Shown: positions 1 to 7,763 of the stretch, one piece after another
Numbering within the stretch: position 1 is the first letter of the stretch
Layout: each line of letters opens with the position of its first letter
Assembly (NCBI GenBank): GCA_020831625.1
Contig: JAFIGD010000038.1
Span: forward strand, 1-48,855
Length of the DNA stretch: 48,855 nt
Direction of reading: 5' to 3'
From: Verrucomicrobiota bacterium
Lineage (GTDB): Bacteria; Verrucomicrobiota; Kiritimatiellia; SS1-B-03-39; UBA6053
The notes under the pieces: generated by a model
Told to the model about the DNA's origin: nothing
What the model saw: only the letters and a program-made list of their open reading frames with translations
The model's database searches: none
Position numbers and translations under genes: made by a program

Positions 1-158
1 CGCATGGCCGACGGAAACGCGGCCCCGTCCACGGAGCGATGAAACCCCGGCTCCAAGTATTCATCCGGCACCATTTGCGGAAAGGGATAACTTAACTGAG
101 CGAATCCGCAGGAGGCCCAACCGAGTACACACGTCAGAATCAGAATGAATTTTCTCAT
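1..158 (-). CDS. Secreted protein, N-terminal fragment cut by the window edge
   Basis: Only the first 52 codons are present; the gene runs off the left end. The reading frame begins MRKFILILTCVLGW and continues with a small-residue stretch and a probable signal peptidase I site (CGFA before QLSYPFP), so the product is exported. An in-frame ATG two codons earlier (position 164) is an alternative start. The mature part starts with a Pro-rich segment (YPFPQMVPDEYLEPGF) that I cannot assign to a family. It is divergent from the XylR-type regulator at 287, which suggests it is a target such as a secreted glycoside hydrolase or sulfatase, but that is inference. Confidence 0.6.
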   Translation of the reverse strand, partial: MRKFILILTCVLGWASCGFAQLSYPFPQMVPDEYLEPGFHRSVDGAAFPSAM

Positions 159-198
159 ATGCATTAAGAGTACACTAATGACGGCTCGCGCGTATATC

Positions 199-240
199 CC
201 TGTTTAACGACAAATTTTAACCCAAAATCAGACAAACAGG
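199..240. promoter_or_regulatory. Nested dyad between divergent genes (candidate regulator-binding site)
   Basis: An outer inverted repeat CCTGTTT (199-205) / AAACAGG (234-240) encloses an inner one, ATTTT (214-218) / AAAAT (224-228). It lies in the AT-rich gap between the truncated secreted-protein gene and the XylR-type regulator. Regulators of this family often act on the adjacent divergent promoter, so this is a reasonable operator candidate. No binding consensus was matched. Confidence 0.4.
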
Positions 241-286
241 ACTTGATTCACCTTCCCGAACCTGTTTTTCTAAAAGCCTTCAGACC

Positions 287-1456
287 ATGCATCCTCCCTC
301 CGTCTCCAAACTGATCCTGCATTTCGAAAGCCGTGAGGACTGGCGCCGCTCCATCGCGAAAGGCGTCCTCGAACATGTGAGAAAAACCACCAACTGGGAG
401 CCGGTTCTGATCACCGAGCCCGATGCGCTCCGCAGATTGTTGAACGCTCCCGGAGAAACAGAGGACTGGGTCGGAGTGATCGGCGCGTTTTTTGTTCAGG
501 AAGAGGACTGCGTGCGGCGCTGCCTCGCGCTGGGGCTCCCGGTCGTGAATGTGACCAGTTGGCGGCCGCCCCGGGGGGTGGACTGGATACACGCCGATGA
601 CCGCGGGATCGGGGAGACCGCCGCCCGGTATTTTATCGACCGCGGGTACCGTCAGTTCGCCTACCTCGGCCAGCGCGGCTGGCCCACATCCTCTGTCCGG
701 CTGGAGGGCTTTCAAACCGCGCTGCGGGAAAAGAACCTCTCCCCCGCGCGGGTGTACGATCAGGATCAGCATCCCGCACACTTCACAGCCTGGCTCAAAG
801 CCCTGCCCCTCCCCTGCGCCGTCATGGTCTGCAATGACCTGCACGCCCAGTTCCTCTTCGAACACATCGAAGCCTCCGGCCTCACCGTTCCGGATCATCT
901 CGCGGTCCTCGGCGTCGACGATGATGATTTACTCTGCATCCTCAGCAAAATCCCCCTCTCCAGCATCCGCCCCGACTGGGAACAGGTCGGCCGCCGCGCC
1001 GCCATGGCGCTTGACCTCAGGGTCGCTCAGCGAAAGCCCGCCGGCGGGCCGACAACAGAAGTGATTTCCGCCTGCAAAGTCGTGATGCGTCAATCCACCG
1101 ACGCCTTTGCGGTTGAGGACGATCTGGTTCAAAAAACCCTCGCCGTGATTCGAAACGATTTGCGCAGCCCGCCCTCGGTTCAGCATCTCGCCGCCCGGCT
1201 GGGCGTCTCCCCCCGCACGCTGTCCCGTCACGTGCGGCGGACCCTCGGGAAATCCGTCAAACAGGTCATTCTTCACGCCCGGCTCGAACAGGCCTATGAC
1301 CTCGTCGTCAACAACAATCATTCCATCGGCGAGATCGCCTGGCTCACCGGATTCAATAAACAAAGCCGCTTCAACGCCGCCTTCCGCGAACGCTTTAAAC
1401 ACGCCCCCACCCAGCTCCGTCACCGCCGGAAACAAGCCCCCCCCCGGCCGACATGA
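287..1456 (+). CDS. XylR-type AraC-family transcriptional regulator
   Basis: A 389-residue DNA-binding protein. Residues about 8-270 resemble a LacI/periplasmic sugar-binding fold (GIGETAARYFIDRGYRQFAYLG, then AVLGVDDDDLLCILSKIPLSSIRPDWEQVGRRAA, the usual end of such domains). Residues about 285-385 are an AraC double helix-turn-helix (VQHLAARLGVSPRTLSRHVRR, then SIGEIAWLTGFNKQSRFNAAFRERF). This order is that of E. coli XylR, which binds a sugar and activates catabolic genes. It is divergent from the truncated secreted-protein gene at the left edge and is followed by the CapA/M14 pair. The ligand cannot be read from sequence. Confidence 0.9.
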   Translation: MHPPSVSKLILHFESREDWRRSIAKGVLEHVRKTTNWEPVLITEPDALRRLLNAPGETEDWVGVIGAFFVQEEDCVRRCLALGLPVVNVTSWRPPRGVDWIHADDRGIGETAARYFIDRGYRQFAYLGQRGWPTSSVRLEGFQTALREKNLSPARVYDQDQHPAHFTAWLKALPLPCAVMVCNDLHAQFLFEHIEASGLTVPDHLAVLGVDDDDLLCILSKIPLSSIRPDWEQVGRRAAMALDLRVAQRKPAGGPTTEVISACKVVMRQSTDAFAVEDDLVQKTLAVIRNDLRSPPSVQHLAARLGVSPRTLSRHVRRTLGKSVKQVILHARLEQAYDLVVNNNHSIGEIAWLTGFNKQSRFNAAFRERFKHAPTQLRHRRKQAPPRPT

Positions 1457-1561
1457 CGGATTTCGGGGTAAACTTTGGCGGAATCCGCCCCGTTTTTGCA
1501 CGGACTTTTTCGCTTTTCCGCATTAAACATCGAAACGCAATCAACCCGAAACACCCGGAAT

Positions 1562-2863
1562 ATGTCCCAACCCCCTTCTGATTCCTTCACCCTGCATGCA
1601 CCGGAATTCCGCCTCACACCGGACGGAGCGTATTCCCTCCTGGACGCCCCCGCCCTCTCCCCCCGCCTGCTGATCGCCGGCGACTGGGCCTCCATCCGTA
1701 TTCATGAGGATGCCGCGCGGCGGTCACCCGAACAGCTCTACGGCGGACTGGCCGAACACATCGCAGGAGCCGATCTCTCCATCGTCAATCTGGAATGCGT
1801 CCTCGGCGGGGAAACGCCGGTCCCCAAAGACGGGCCCAACCTCAAAGGCGACCCCGAATCCGCCCGCGCCCTCAAAGCCGCCGGTTTCGATCTCGCCACC
1901 CTCGCCAACAATCATATGATGGATTACGGCACCGAAGGCATGCGCGCAACCCTCGACGCCTGCCGCAGGGCCGGACTCGCCTCCGTCGGCGCCGGAGACA
2001 ACGAACACGCCGCCCTGCGGCCCGCCTACAGCGAAGTCCGCGGACTCCGCGTCGGAGTCCTCAACCTCTCCGACCGCGAAGACGGAGAGGCCGGCCGCGA
2101 CACCCCCGGCGTGGCCGACGGATTCGCCTATGCCGCCGACCGCGCCGTGCGGGACATGCGGGACCAATCCGACTTCTGCCTCGTCATCGCCCACGGCGGC
2201 AAGGAATATGTTCCCGTCCCCTCCCTCTATTGGTACGAACAACTCCTCCGCTACGCCCTCTCCGGCGCGGACATGGTCGTCGCCCACCACCCGCATGTCC
2301 CCCAGGGGATCACCTGGCTGACCCCCGAGGGCCGCGCCCCCGTGCCCGTGATCTTCAGCACCGGCAACTTCGTGTTTCGGCCCGCCGCCTCCGACGGCGC
2401 CAACATCCCCCCGCACACCGCCGACGGATATCTGGTCGAGGCCTCCATCGAAACCCGCCGCGTGGCCGGCCTGACCCTCCGCCCCTACCTCATTCAGCAG
2501 GAGGCCGGCCCCCGCCCCCTCGACACCCCTCGGCAGCTCGAAGATTTCCGAAAAGTTCTCGAAGCCCAAAGCGAGCCCCTCACCGACCCCCGACAGGTCG
2601 CCGCCTGGTTCGACGCCGCCTGCGACTGGCTCTGGACCCGCGGCTACCGCGAACGCCTCGAAGGCCTCACCGCCAAACTCTGCGTCGGCGACCTCACCGC
2701 CGCCCGGCACGCCCGCAACCACCACCATGGCAACGCCCACCTCACGCTCATCGACCATATGATCGCCCGCATGATCCATCAATCCCCGCCCCCCGATCCG
2801 GTTCTGACCCACGCGCTCCAACGCTGGTTCACCGCCGGCTGGCGCCCGGAGCCCCCCCAATGA
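1562..2863 (+). CDS. CapA-family metallophosphatase-like protein
   Basis: A 433-residue protein of the CapA (poly-gamma-glutamate synthesis accessory) family, which has a calcineurin-like fold. Visible metal-site motifs, in order: GDWA, NLECVL, LANNHMMDYG, IAHGGKEY and VVAHHPHVPQG, followed by IFSTGNFVF. The frame is open from 1475, but the start at 1562 (MSQPPSDS) leaves only a short leader before the conserved GD motif. There is no signal peptide, unlike many CapA proteins, so it may act in the cytoplasm. Its stop overlaps the start of the M14 peptidase gene (ATGA), so the two are translationally coupled. Family members occur both in capsule synthesis and in peptide or cell-wall metabolism; the substrate here is unknown. 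Confidence 0.85.
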   Translation: MSQPPSDSFTLHAPEFRLTPDGAYSLLDAPALSPRLLIAGDWASIRIHEDAARRSPEQLYGGLAEHIAGADLSIVNLECVLGGETPVPKDGPNLKGDPESARALKAAGFDLATLANNHMMDYGTEGMRATLDACRRAGLASVGAGDNEHAALRPAYSEVRGLRVGVLNLSDREDGEAGRDTPGVADGFAYAADRAVRDMRDQSDFCLVIAHGGKEYVPVPSLYWYEQLLRYALSGADMVVAHHPHVPQGITWLTPEGRAPVPVIFSTGNFVFRPAASDGANIPPHTADGYLVEASIETRRVAGLTLRPYLIQQEAGPRPLDTPRQLEDFRKVLEAQSEPLTDPRQVAAWFDAACDWLWTRGYRERLEGLTAKLCVGDLTAARHARNHHHGNAHLTLIDHMIARMIHQSPPPDPVLTHALQRWFTAGWRPEPPQ

Positions 2864-4026
2864 ACGGACAGCTCACCCGCGCCCGGCTTCCCCGCGGAAC
2901 CTTTGAATGCGCGACACGGCTGGAAACCGAAAACGGCCGGCCGGTCTTCGGACCCGACACCCCCGAAAGCATACCCGGAAACGCCCAATACGTGTTTCTG
3001 CTCCACCTCCCCCGCGGCCCCGCCTTTTCCCTCGACATCCTCTGGCCCCACCGTGAAACTCCGCCCCGGCCGGGATTCGATTATCCGCATAACGCCAACT
3101 TCAGCGAAGTGCTCGCTCAAGTGATCTTTCTACAGCCCCGAGGCGGGGACTGGCAGCGGATCACGGCCCCGCGCCCCCGCCCTTTCGGAGTCGAAGTCGA
3201 TATCCCCGCCCTGGAACAACCCGCCTGGCTCTCCGTCGGCATCCCTTATTTCGCCTGTCAATATGAAGCCCTGCTGGACCATTTGGAGCAGGACCCCGCC
3301 TGGTCGGTGACAAAAATCGGTGGATCTCTTGAAGGCAGACCGCTCCACGCCTGCCTGCGCCCCGCCCGCGGCCAGTCCCGGGGCCTGTTCCTGCTCACCG
3401 CCTATCAGCACTACGGCGAATGGGCCGGACTCCACGCCATTGACGCCCTGATGCGGAACCTGCCGCCCGAAGCTGACGCCTTCACCTGGGCCGTCGTCCC
3501 CTGCCTCAACCCCGACGGACTGTACCGGGGCTGGCGCGGCGATCTCATGCACCGCGGCGACGCCCTCAACGAGGAGCACGGCGGCAACATCAACCGCGCC
3601 TGGAATCCCCCCTGTCTGCCGGAAAGCGCCGCCGCCGCCGGATTTTTCAAAAACACAGCCCAGGCCGACCGCCCCCTCCACGCGCTCGATTTTCATATGG
3701 GCTGGTCAAGTCCCCAACACAGCGGCGGCGGCCTCACCGTCTATCATCCCGGAGAGATCGACCCGGAAACAGACGCGCACATGCGCCGATTCACCGAGGA
3801 TTTTTTCAAAACAGTCCCCATACAGCCCTTCGCCTGGGAGCACAGCCGGCTCAACGGACCCGGAGCCACTCCCTGGTTCACCCGCGAACTTGGTTGCCCT
3901 GCCCAGACCGTCGAATTCTCCCGCTTCCAGGCGCACCTCCCCGGCAGCCCGCCCCGCCCTGTCACCCCCGACTACTACCGGAACTTGGGCCCGCAAATCG
4001 CCGAATGCCTGATATTAAAGTACTAA
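2860..4026 (+). CDS. M14-family zinc carboxypeptidase-like protein
   Basis: A 388-residue protein starting at the ATGA overlap with the CapA-like gene. The M14 core is in the C-terminal part: the zinc motif HxxE (QHYGEW, His184 and Glu187), NPDG (VPCLNPDGLYRG), NINRAW, the third zinc ligand His279 (DFHMGW), and the catalytic Glu352 (QTVEFSR). The N-terminal ~140 residues look like the beta-rich pro-like domain of cytosolic carboxypeptidase-type M14 proteins. No signal peptide is seen. Coupling to CapA, itself linked to poly-gamma-glutamate in other bacteria, suggests joint action on a peptide-containing substrate (inference). Confidence 0.85.
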   Translation: MNGQLTRARLPRGTFECATRLETENGRPVFGPDTPESIPGNAQYVFLLHLPRGPAFSLDILWPHRETPPRPGFDYPHNANFSEVLAQVIFLQPRGGDWQRITAPRPRPFGVEVDIPALEQPAWLSVGIPYFACQYEALLDHLEQDPAWSVTKIGGSLEGRPLHACLRPARGQSRGLFLLTAYQHYGEWAGLHAIDALMRNLPPEADAFTWAVVPCLNPDGLYRGWRGDLMHRGDALNEEHGGNINRAWNPPCLPESAAAAGFFKNTAQADRPLHALDFHMGWSSPQHSGGGLTVYHPGEIDPETDAHMRRFTEDFFKTVPIQPFAWEHSRLNGPGATPWFTRELGCPAQTVEFSRFQAHLPGSPPRPVTPDYYRNLGPQIAECLILKY

Positions 4027-4215
4027 TCACAGCACCGTTCGCTTACGGAGCCGCGCGGGCGTGTCCCTGAATGACTCCTCCGATCATTGGTGATGTTCAC
4101 CCGCGGGGCAAAAACGGCCTGCGGCTGTAAGCGAATATCCCCTTGACTTTCAGCAAATATTTCGATGGGTATTAACGGTTTCTATTGTACAAAAAGCAAC
4201 ACGGGAGATTTGTTT

Positions 4216-5373
4216 ATGGCAACGAAAGTCACCTCGCAGAGCTGGATCAGCCGCCTTGGTAATTCCATCAAAGGCATTCTTTTCGGATTTGTCCTGTTTC
4301 TCGGGAGTTTTGTGCTCCTCTGGTGGAACGAGGGGCGCGCCGTCCAGCAATACAAACAGCTGGGCGAAGTCAGTCTCGCCGCCGTCGAAATTCAGGCCTC
4401 CAACCCGCCCGCCTCTGCCGAAACCCTGCTGGTCCATGTCTCCGGTCAAACCCAAACACCGGATACGATCGAGGATTCCGCGTTCGGGTTCACCGTGACC
4501 GACAGCATTCACCTGCTGCGCAGCGTGGAAATGTACCAATGGGAGGAGTCCTCCCGAAGCGAAACCCGCACCAAGGTCGGCGGCGGACAGGAAACCGTCA
4601 CCACCTACAGCTACGACACCACCTGGTCCGGACGGGTGATCGACAGCAGCCGTTTTTATGAACAAGTCGCCGAACGGCGCAACCCCGGCAGCATGCCCTA
4701 TCAGGACCGGCGCACCTCCGCGACCAACGTGACCCTGGGCAACCTGACGCTTGCCTCCGAAATCATCTCCCGCATCGGCGGCATGCAGACGCTGTCCCTT
4801 CGGCCGGACGACGTCACCCTCCCGGAAGGCGCACAGCTCCACGGCGAGTACATTTACATCGGTGCCAATCCCTCCGCGCCGCAGGTCGGCGATGTCCGCG
4901 TTCAGTTCCAGGCCGCCCCCGCGCAAACCGTCAGCATCCTCGCCGGACTCCAGGGCAACCGCCTCAATCAGTCCTGGACCGATTCCGGCGGCCGGTCCTA
5001 CACCCGGGTGCAGACCGGCGAACACAGCAAAGCCGCCATGATCGCCCAGGCCGAGCAGGAGGTGAAAATCCTCACCTGGATCCTGCGCCTGGTCGGCTGG
5101 ATCGCCATGAGTTCCGGCATGGGCATGATTCTCGCGCCGATGCGCATCATGGCCGATGTGCTGCCCTTCCTCGGCCGCATCGTCGGCGCCGGTCTCGGTC
5201 TGATCACCGGTCTCATTTCCGGCGTGCTCACCCTCGTCACCATCGCCATTGCCTGGGTCGCCGTTCGCCCCCTCATCGGGGTGCCCCTCCTTATTGCCGC
5301 CGCCGTCCTGCTCTTCTTTGTCATCAAAAAAACACGGAAAGCCCCGGTCGCGCCGGTGCCGGAAGCCGCTTAA
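4216..5373 (+). CDS. TMEM43-family membrane protein
   Basis: A 385-residue membrane protein. After a short cytoplasmic start comes a transmembrane helix ending in the family hallmark WWNEGRAV (about residues 17-40). A large soluble beta-rich domain follows (about 40-290). The C-terminal part (about 295-375) has several hydrophobic helices, some Gly-rich (GAGLGLITGLISGVLTLV). This layout matches the TMEM43/LUMA family, whose bacterial role is not established. ATG 4216 is chosen because GGGAG lies about 9 bases upstream; an in-frame ATG at 4165 exists. Its stop codon overlaps the convergent Omp85 gene by four bases. The 190 bases before it hold no gene. Confidence 0.8.
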   Translation: MATKVTSQSWISRLGNSIKGILFGFVLFLGSFVLLWWNEGRAVQQYKQLGEVSLAAVEIQASNPPASAETLLVHVSGQTQTPDTIEDSAFGFTVTDSIHLLRSVEMYQWEESSRSETRTKVGGGQETVTTYSYDTTWSGRVIDSSRFYEQVAERRNPGSMPYQDRRTSATNVTLGNLTLASEIISRIGGMQTLSLRPDDVTLPEGAQLHGEYIYIGANPSAPQVGDVRVQFQAAPAQTVSILAGLQGNRLNQSWTDSGGRSYTRVQTGEHSKAAMIAQAEQEVKILTWILRLVGWIAMSSGMGMILAPMRIMADVLPFLGRIVGAGLGLITGLISGVLTLVTIAIAWVAVRPLIGVPLLIAAAVLLFFVIKKTRKAPVAPVPEAA

Positions 5374-7484
5374 AACCGATACGCGGCCGAAAAACTGAAG
5401 CGGGCTTCGCCGACATTGTTCACCGGATCGTCCTCCGGCACGCTGAGCGGAAACGCCACATCAAGCCGCACCGGGAAATTTTCCGCGCGAATAAGGAAGC
5501 CGATGCCCCATTCGGCCACCGGCCCGTCCCCGCTGAAGCTTCCGGAGGTGTCGGACACGTCGCCCGCATGGATGTAGAAGGCTAAATCCAACCGTGATGC
5601 CGCCGGGATCAGAATCTCGGGACCGCCCCACCACATCGCCTCCCCGCCCCGGGCCTCACCGTCGTCATCGAACGCCGATACGGATCGGTATTCGAACCCC
5701 TTCAGCGTGTCCGCGCCGCCCAGAAACGTCCGCAGGGTCAGTGGGACCTCCTCGGTTCCGCCCACCGGAAACACGTGCCGGGTTTGACCATGCACCCGCA
5801 AGACGATCTCGTTCCACAGCTTGAAATATAACTCGCCCCGGGCATTCCACTCCACAATCTCGGTGTCGCCCCCCAGGCCGGAAAGACCGACCAGGACATC
5901 CTGCCGAACCCGCGCGCCCCTTTGCGGCCGGAACGCCTGATCGGTCGCATCATACCGCCAGACCGCCCGGGGACCCGAAACCTCAACCTTTCGGTCCGCG
6001 TCGCTTAACGACTCATTCAAAACCGGATCAATATCTTTAAGCGCAAACGACGAATACGCCCAGCCCGCCCCGAGGGTCTGCCTGCGGCCGAACGGATGCA
6101 GACCCAAAACCGTGCCCCCCAAACTCTGTTGATCATATCGATTGCTGATAAACGAATTATCCTCGTAAAAAACACGGGTGGACAGCGTCCAAAAGCTGTC
6201 CGCCAGCCGGGGAGTTCCCAAACCGGTCTCCACGCGAAGGATTTTGGGTCCAGCCGTCAAACCCGCGTCCAGTTCCAGCGCCTGCCCCCGGAACGGCGGA
6301 CGAAACGAAAAATTGCGCTCGCGCACGGTGGTGACAAAGGCGGGCCCTTCCACCTCCCCCCAACTCACGCCCGCCTCAACCCGCCCGGTGTGTGCCTCCT
6401 CCACTTCCACCGCCAAATCAAACGCCTCGCCATGCCCGACCGGAACCGCCCGCAACGTCACCTGATCAAACAACCCGGTCCGCTCCAGACGCCCGGCGAA
6501 GCGGTTCATCCGGTCTCCGGAATACCGGTCCCCCGGTTGAAACACATGCTCCCGCTGAAGAATCCGCTCATCGGTGCGCCGGTTCCCCGCCACCCGCACC
6601 TCCCGCAGCACCGAAACCGGACCGGGATTCACCCTGAAATCCAAATCCACCCGCGCCCTCTCCGGCTGCCAGTCCGGGGTCAGTTCCACCTCCGCGAAGG
6701 CATGGCCCTGGCGGTCCAGCCTGGCCCGCACCTCGCGCCCGGCGGCCTGAATCCGCGCCGGAGAGGCGGGGTGCCCCGCATACGAACGGGCCAGAAATTC
6801 GTTGGCGGTCCCGTTCACCGTCACCGCGCCGATCACATAGCGCGGGCCCTCCACAACCGGCCAGGTGAGGCGGAAGCCGGCAGCGGGACGCAGGGCATCC
6901 CTGCCCCGGCCTTCCCGCCGCAGGGATGCGGAGCCTCCGTCAAGGATTTCGCCGATATAAGCCAGATCCGGCACTCCGATCTCCACGTCCATAAACCCTT
7001 CCCGCTGATACCGCTCCGCCAAAGCCTGCTGGTCCGCAGCCAAGGTCTCGATCAGCAAAACATCCCTGCCCGTCAGGCGCGCCCACCGTCCACTGCGGGG
7101 CACGGTTTGCAGTTCCTCAATCAGCGCCGCGTCCGGAATCGAATGATTACCGCTGAACTCGATTTCCGTTAATACGCCTTTGGGTCCGGCATCCACGACA
7201 AAGCGGACCCGCAAACCGGCGCCTTCATCATCCGGCCCGGCGGACCACCGCACCCGCGCAAGCGGATGATACGCCGTGCGGCAGGCCTCCATCAAACGGT
7301 TCGACGCCGCCTGCGCCGCTTCGGGATCAAAAGGCTGACCCGGTTGTATCTCCGAAACCAGCCCCTGACGCGCCCGCCCGGAAACCGGCCACTCCCCTTC
7401 AAAGTGGACCTCCGTCACTGGCAATTCTGCAGAAATCAGTGAGGAAATCACAAAAATAAAAATGAAAACCGCGCGATGAAACAT
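5370..7484 (-). CDS. Omp85-family outer membrane protein (BamA/TamA-like)
   Basis: A 704-residue precursor. The signal peptide is MFHRAVFIFIFVISSLISA. POTRA-like repeats follow to about residue 370 (for example VLTEIEFSGNHSIPDAALIEEL and VLREVRVAGNRRTDERILQREHVFQPGD), then a 16-strand-type barrel. The barrel carries the Omp85 LRTFLGGADTLKGFEYRSV motif, equivalent to the RGF/RGY loop, and ends in a C-terminal Phe (AAYRF). Family members insert barrel proteins into the outer membrane. It sits next to the trimeric autotransporter, a typical client class, on the same strand. It is probably not the housekeeping BamA, because no lpxD, fabZ or ompH genes flank it. An upstream in-frame start at 7529 is possible. 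Confidence 0.85.
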   Translation of the reverse strand: MFHRAVFIFIFVISSLISAELPVTEVHFEGEWPVSGRARQGLVSEIQPGQPFDPEAAQAASNRLMEACRTAYHPLARVRWSAGPDDEGAGLRVRFVVDAGPKGVLTEIEFSGNHSIPDAALIEELQTVPRSGRWARLTGRDVLLIETLAADQQALAERYQREGFMDVEIGVPDLAYIGEILDGGSASLRREGRGRDALRPAAGFRLTWPVVEGPRYVIGAVTVNGTANEFLARSYAGHPASPARIQAAGREVRARLDRQGHAFAEVELTPDWQPERARVDLDFRVNPGPVSVLREVRVAGNRRTDERILQREHVFQPGDRYSGDRMNRFAGRLERTGLFDQVTLRAVPVGHGEAFDLAVEVEEAHTGRVEAGVSWGEVEGPAFVTTVRERNFSFRPPFRGQALELDAGLTAGPKILRVETGLGTPRLADSFWTLSTRVFYEDNSFISNRYDQQSLGGTVLGLHPFGRRQTLGAGWAYSSFALKDIDPVLNESLSDADRKVEVSGPRAVWRYDATDQAFRPQRGARVRQDVLVGLSGLGGDTEIVEWNARGELYFKLWNEIVLRVHGQTRHVFPVGGTEEVPLTLRTFLGGADTLKGFEYRSVSAFDDDGEARGGEAMWWGGPEILIPAASRLDLAFYIHAGDVSDTSGSFSGDGPVAEWGIGFLIRAENFPVRLDVAFPLSVPEDDPVNNVGEARFSFSAAYRF

Positions 7485-7550
7485 GAGGGAAGAGAGGTGA
7501 GAGGTGGAATTTCTGGGCAGAGGCTTCAATACTTACACGGAATCGTAACC

Positions 7551-7587
7551 GGATTCGATTAGGATTACGATTAAGATGACGATTAAG
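7551..7587. repeat. Hexamer-phased degenerate repeat (ATTAGG/ATTACG/ATTAAG)
   Basis: Six consecutive six-base units read as variants of ATTANG (ATTAGG, ATTACG, ATTAAG, ATGACG, ATTAAG) upstream of the minus-strand Omp85 gene. The intergenic space 7485-7763 shows nothing else except a short T-poor stretch after the adhesin stop. No coding function is supported. Confidence 0.6.
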
Positions 7588-7763
7588 TTCAAGAGGCCTG
7601 ATACAAACCCCGCCGCTGATGGGAATCGGAATTTAAAGCGAGGCGTCTCGGCGGCGGGCGTAATGGGGTATTGGGTGATGCGTTGATGGAATTCCATCAC
7701 AACACCAAAACAGGACTCCATCACCCCGCACCCTCACCACTCACCTCTACCCTCTCAGCTCTC

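Noticed and set aside
1795-2859. Upstream extension of the M14 peptidase frame
   Set aside because: The extension is Arg/Pro-rich and overlaps the CapA gene; the ATGA overlap at 2860 gives the natural start.
6096-7172. 358-codon open frame on the plus strand
   Set aside because: Antisense shadow of the Omp85 gene; composition typical of a complement frame.
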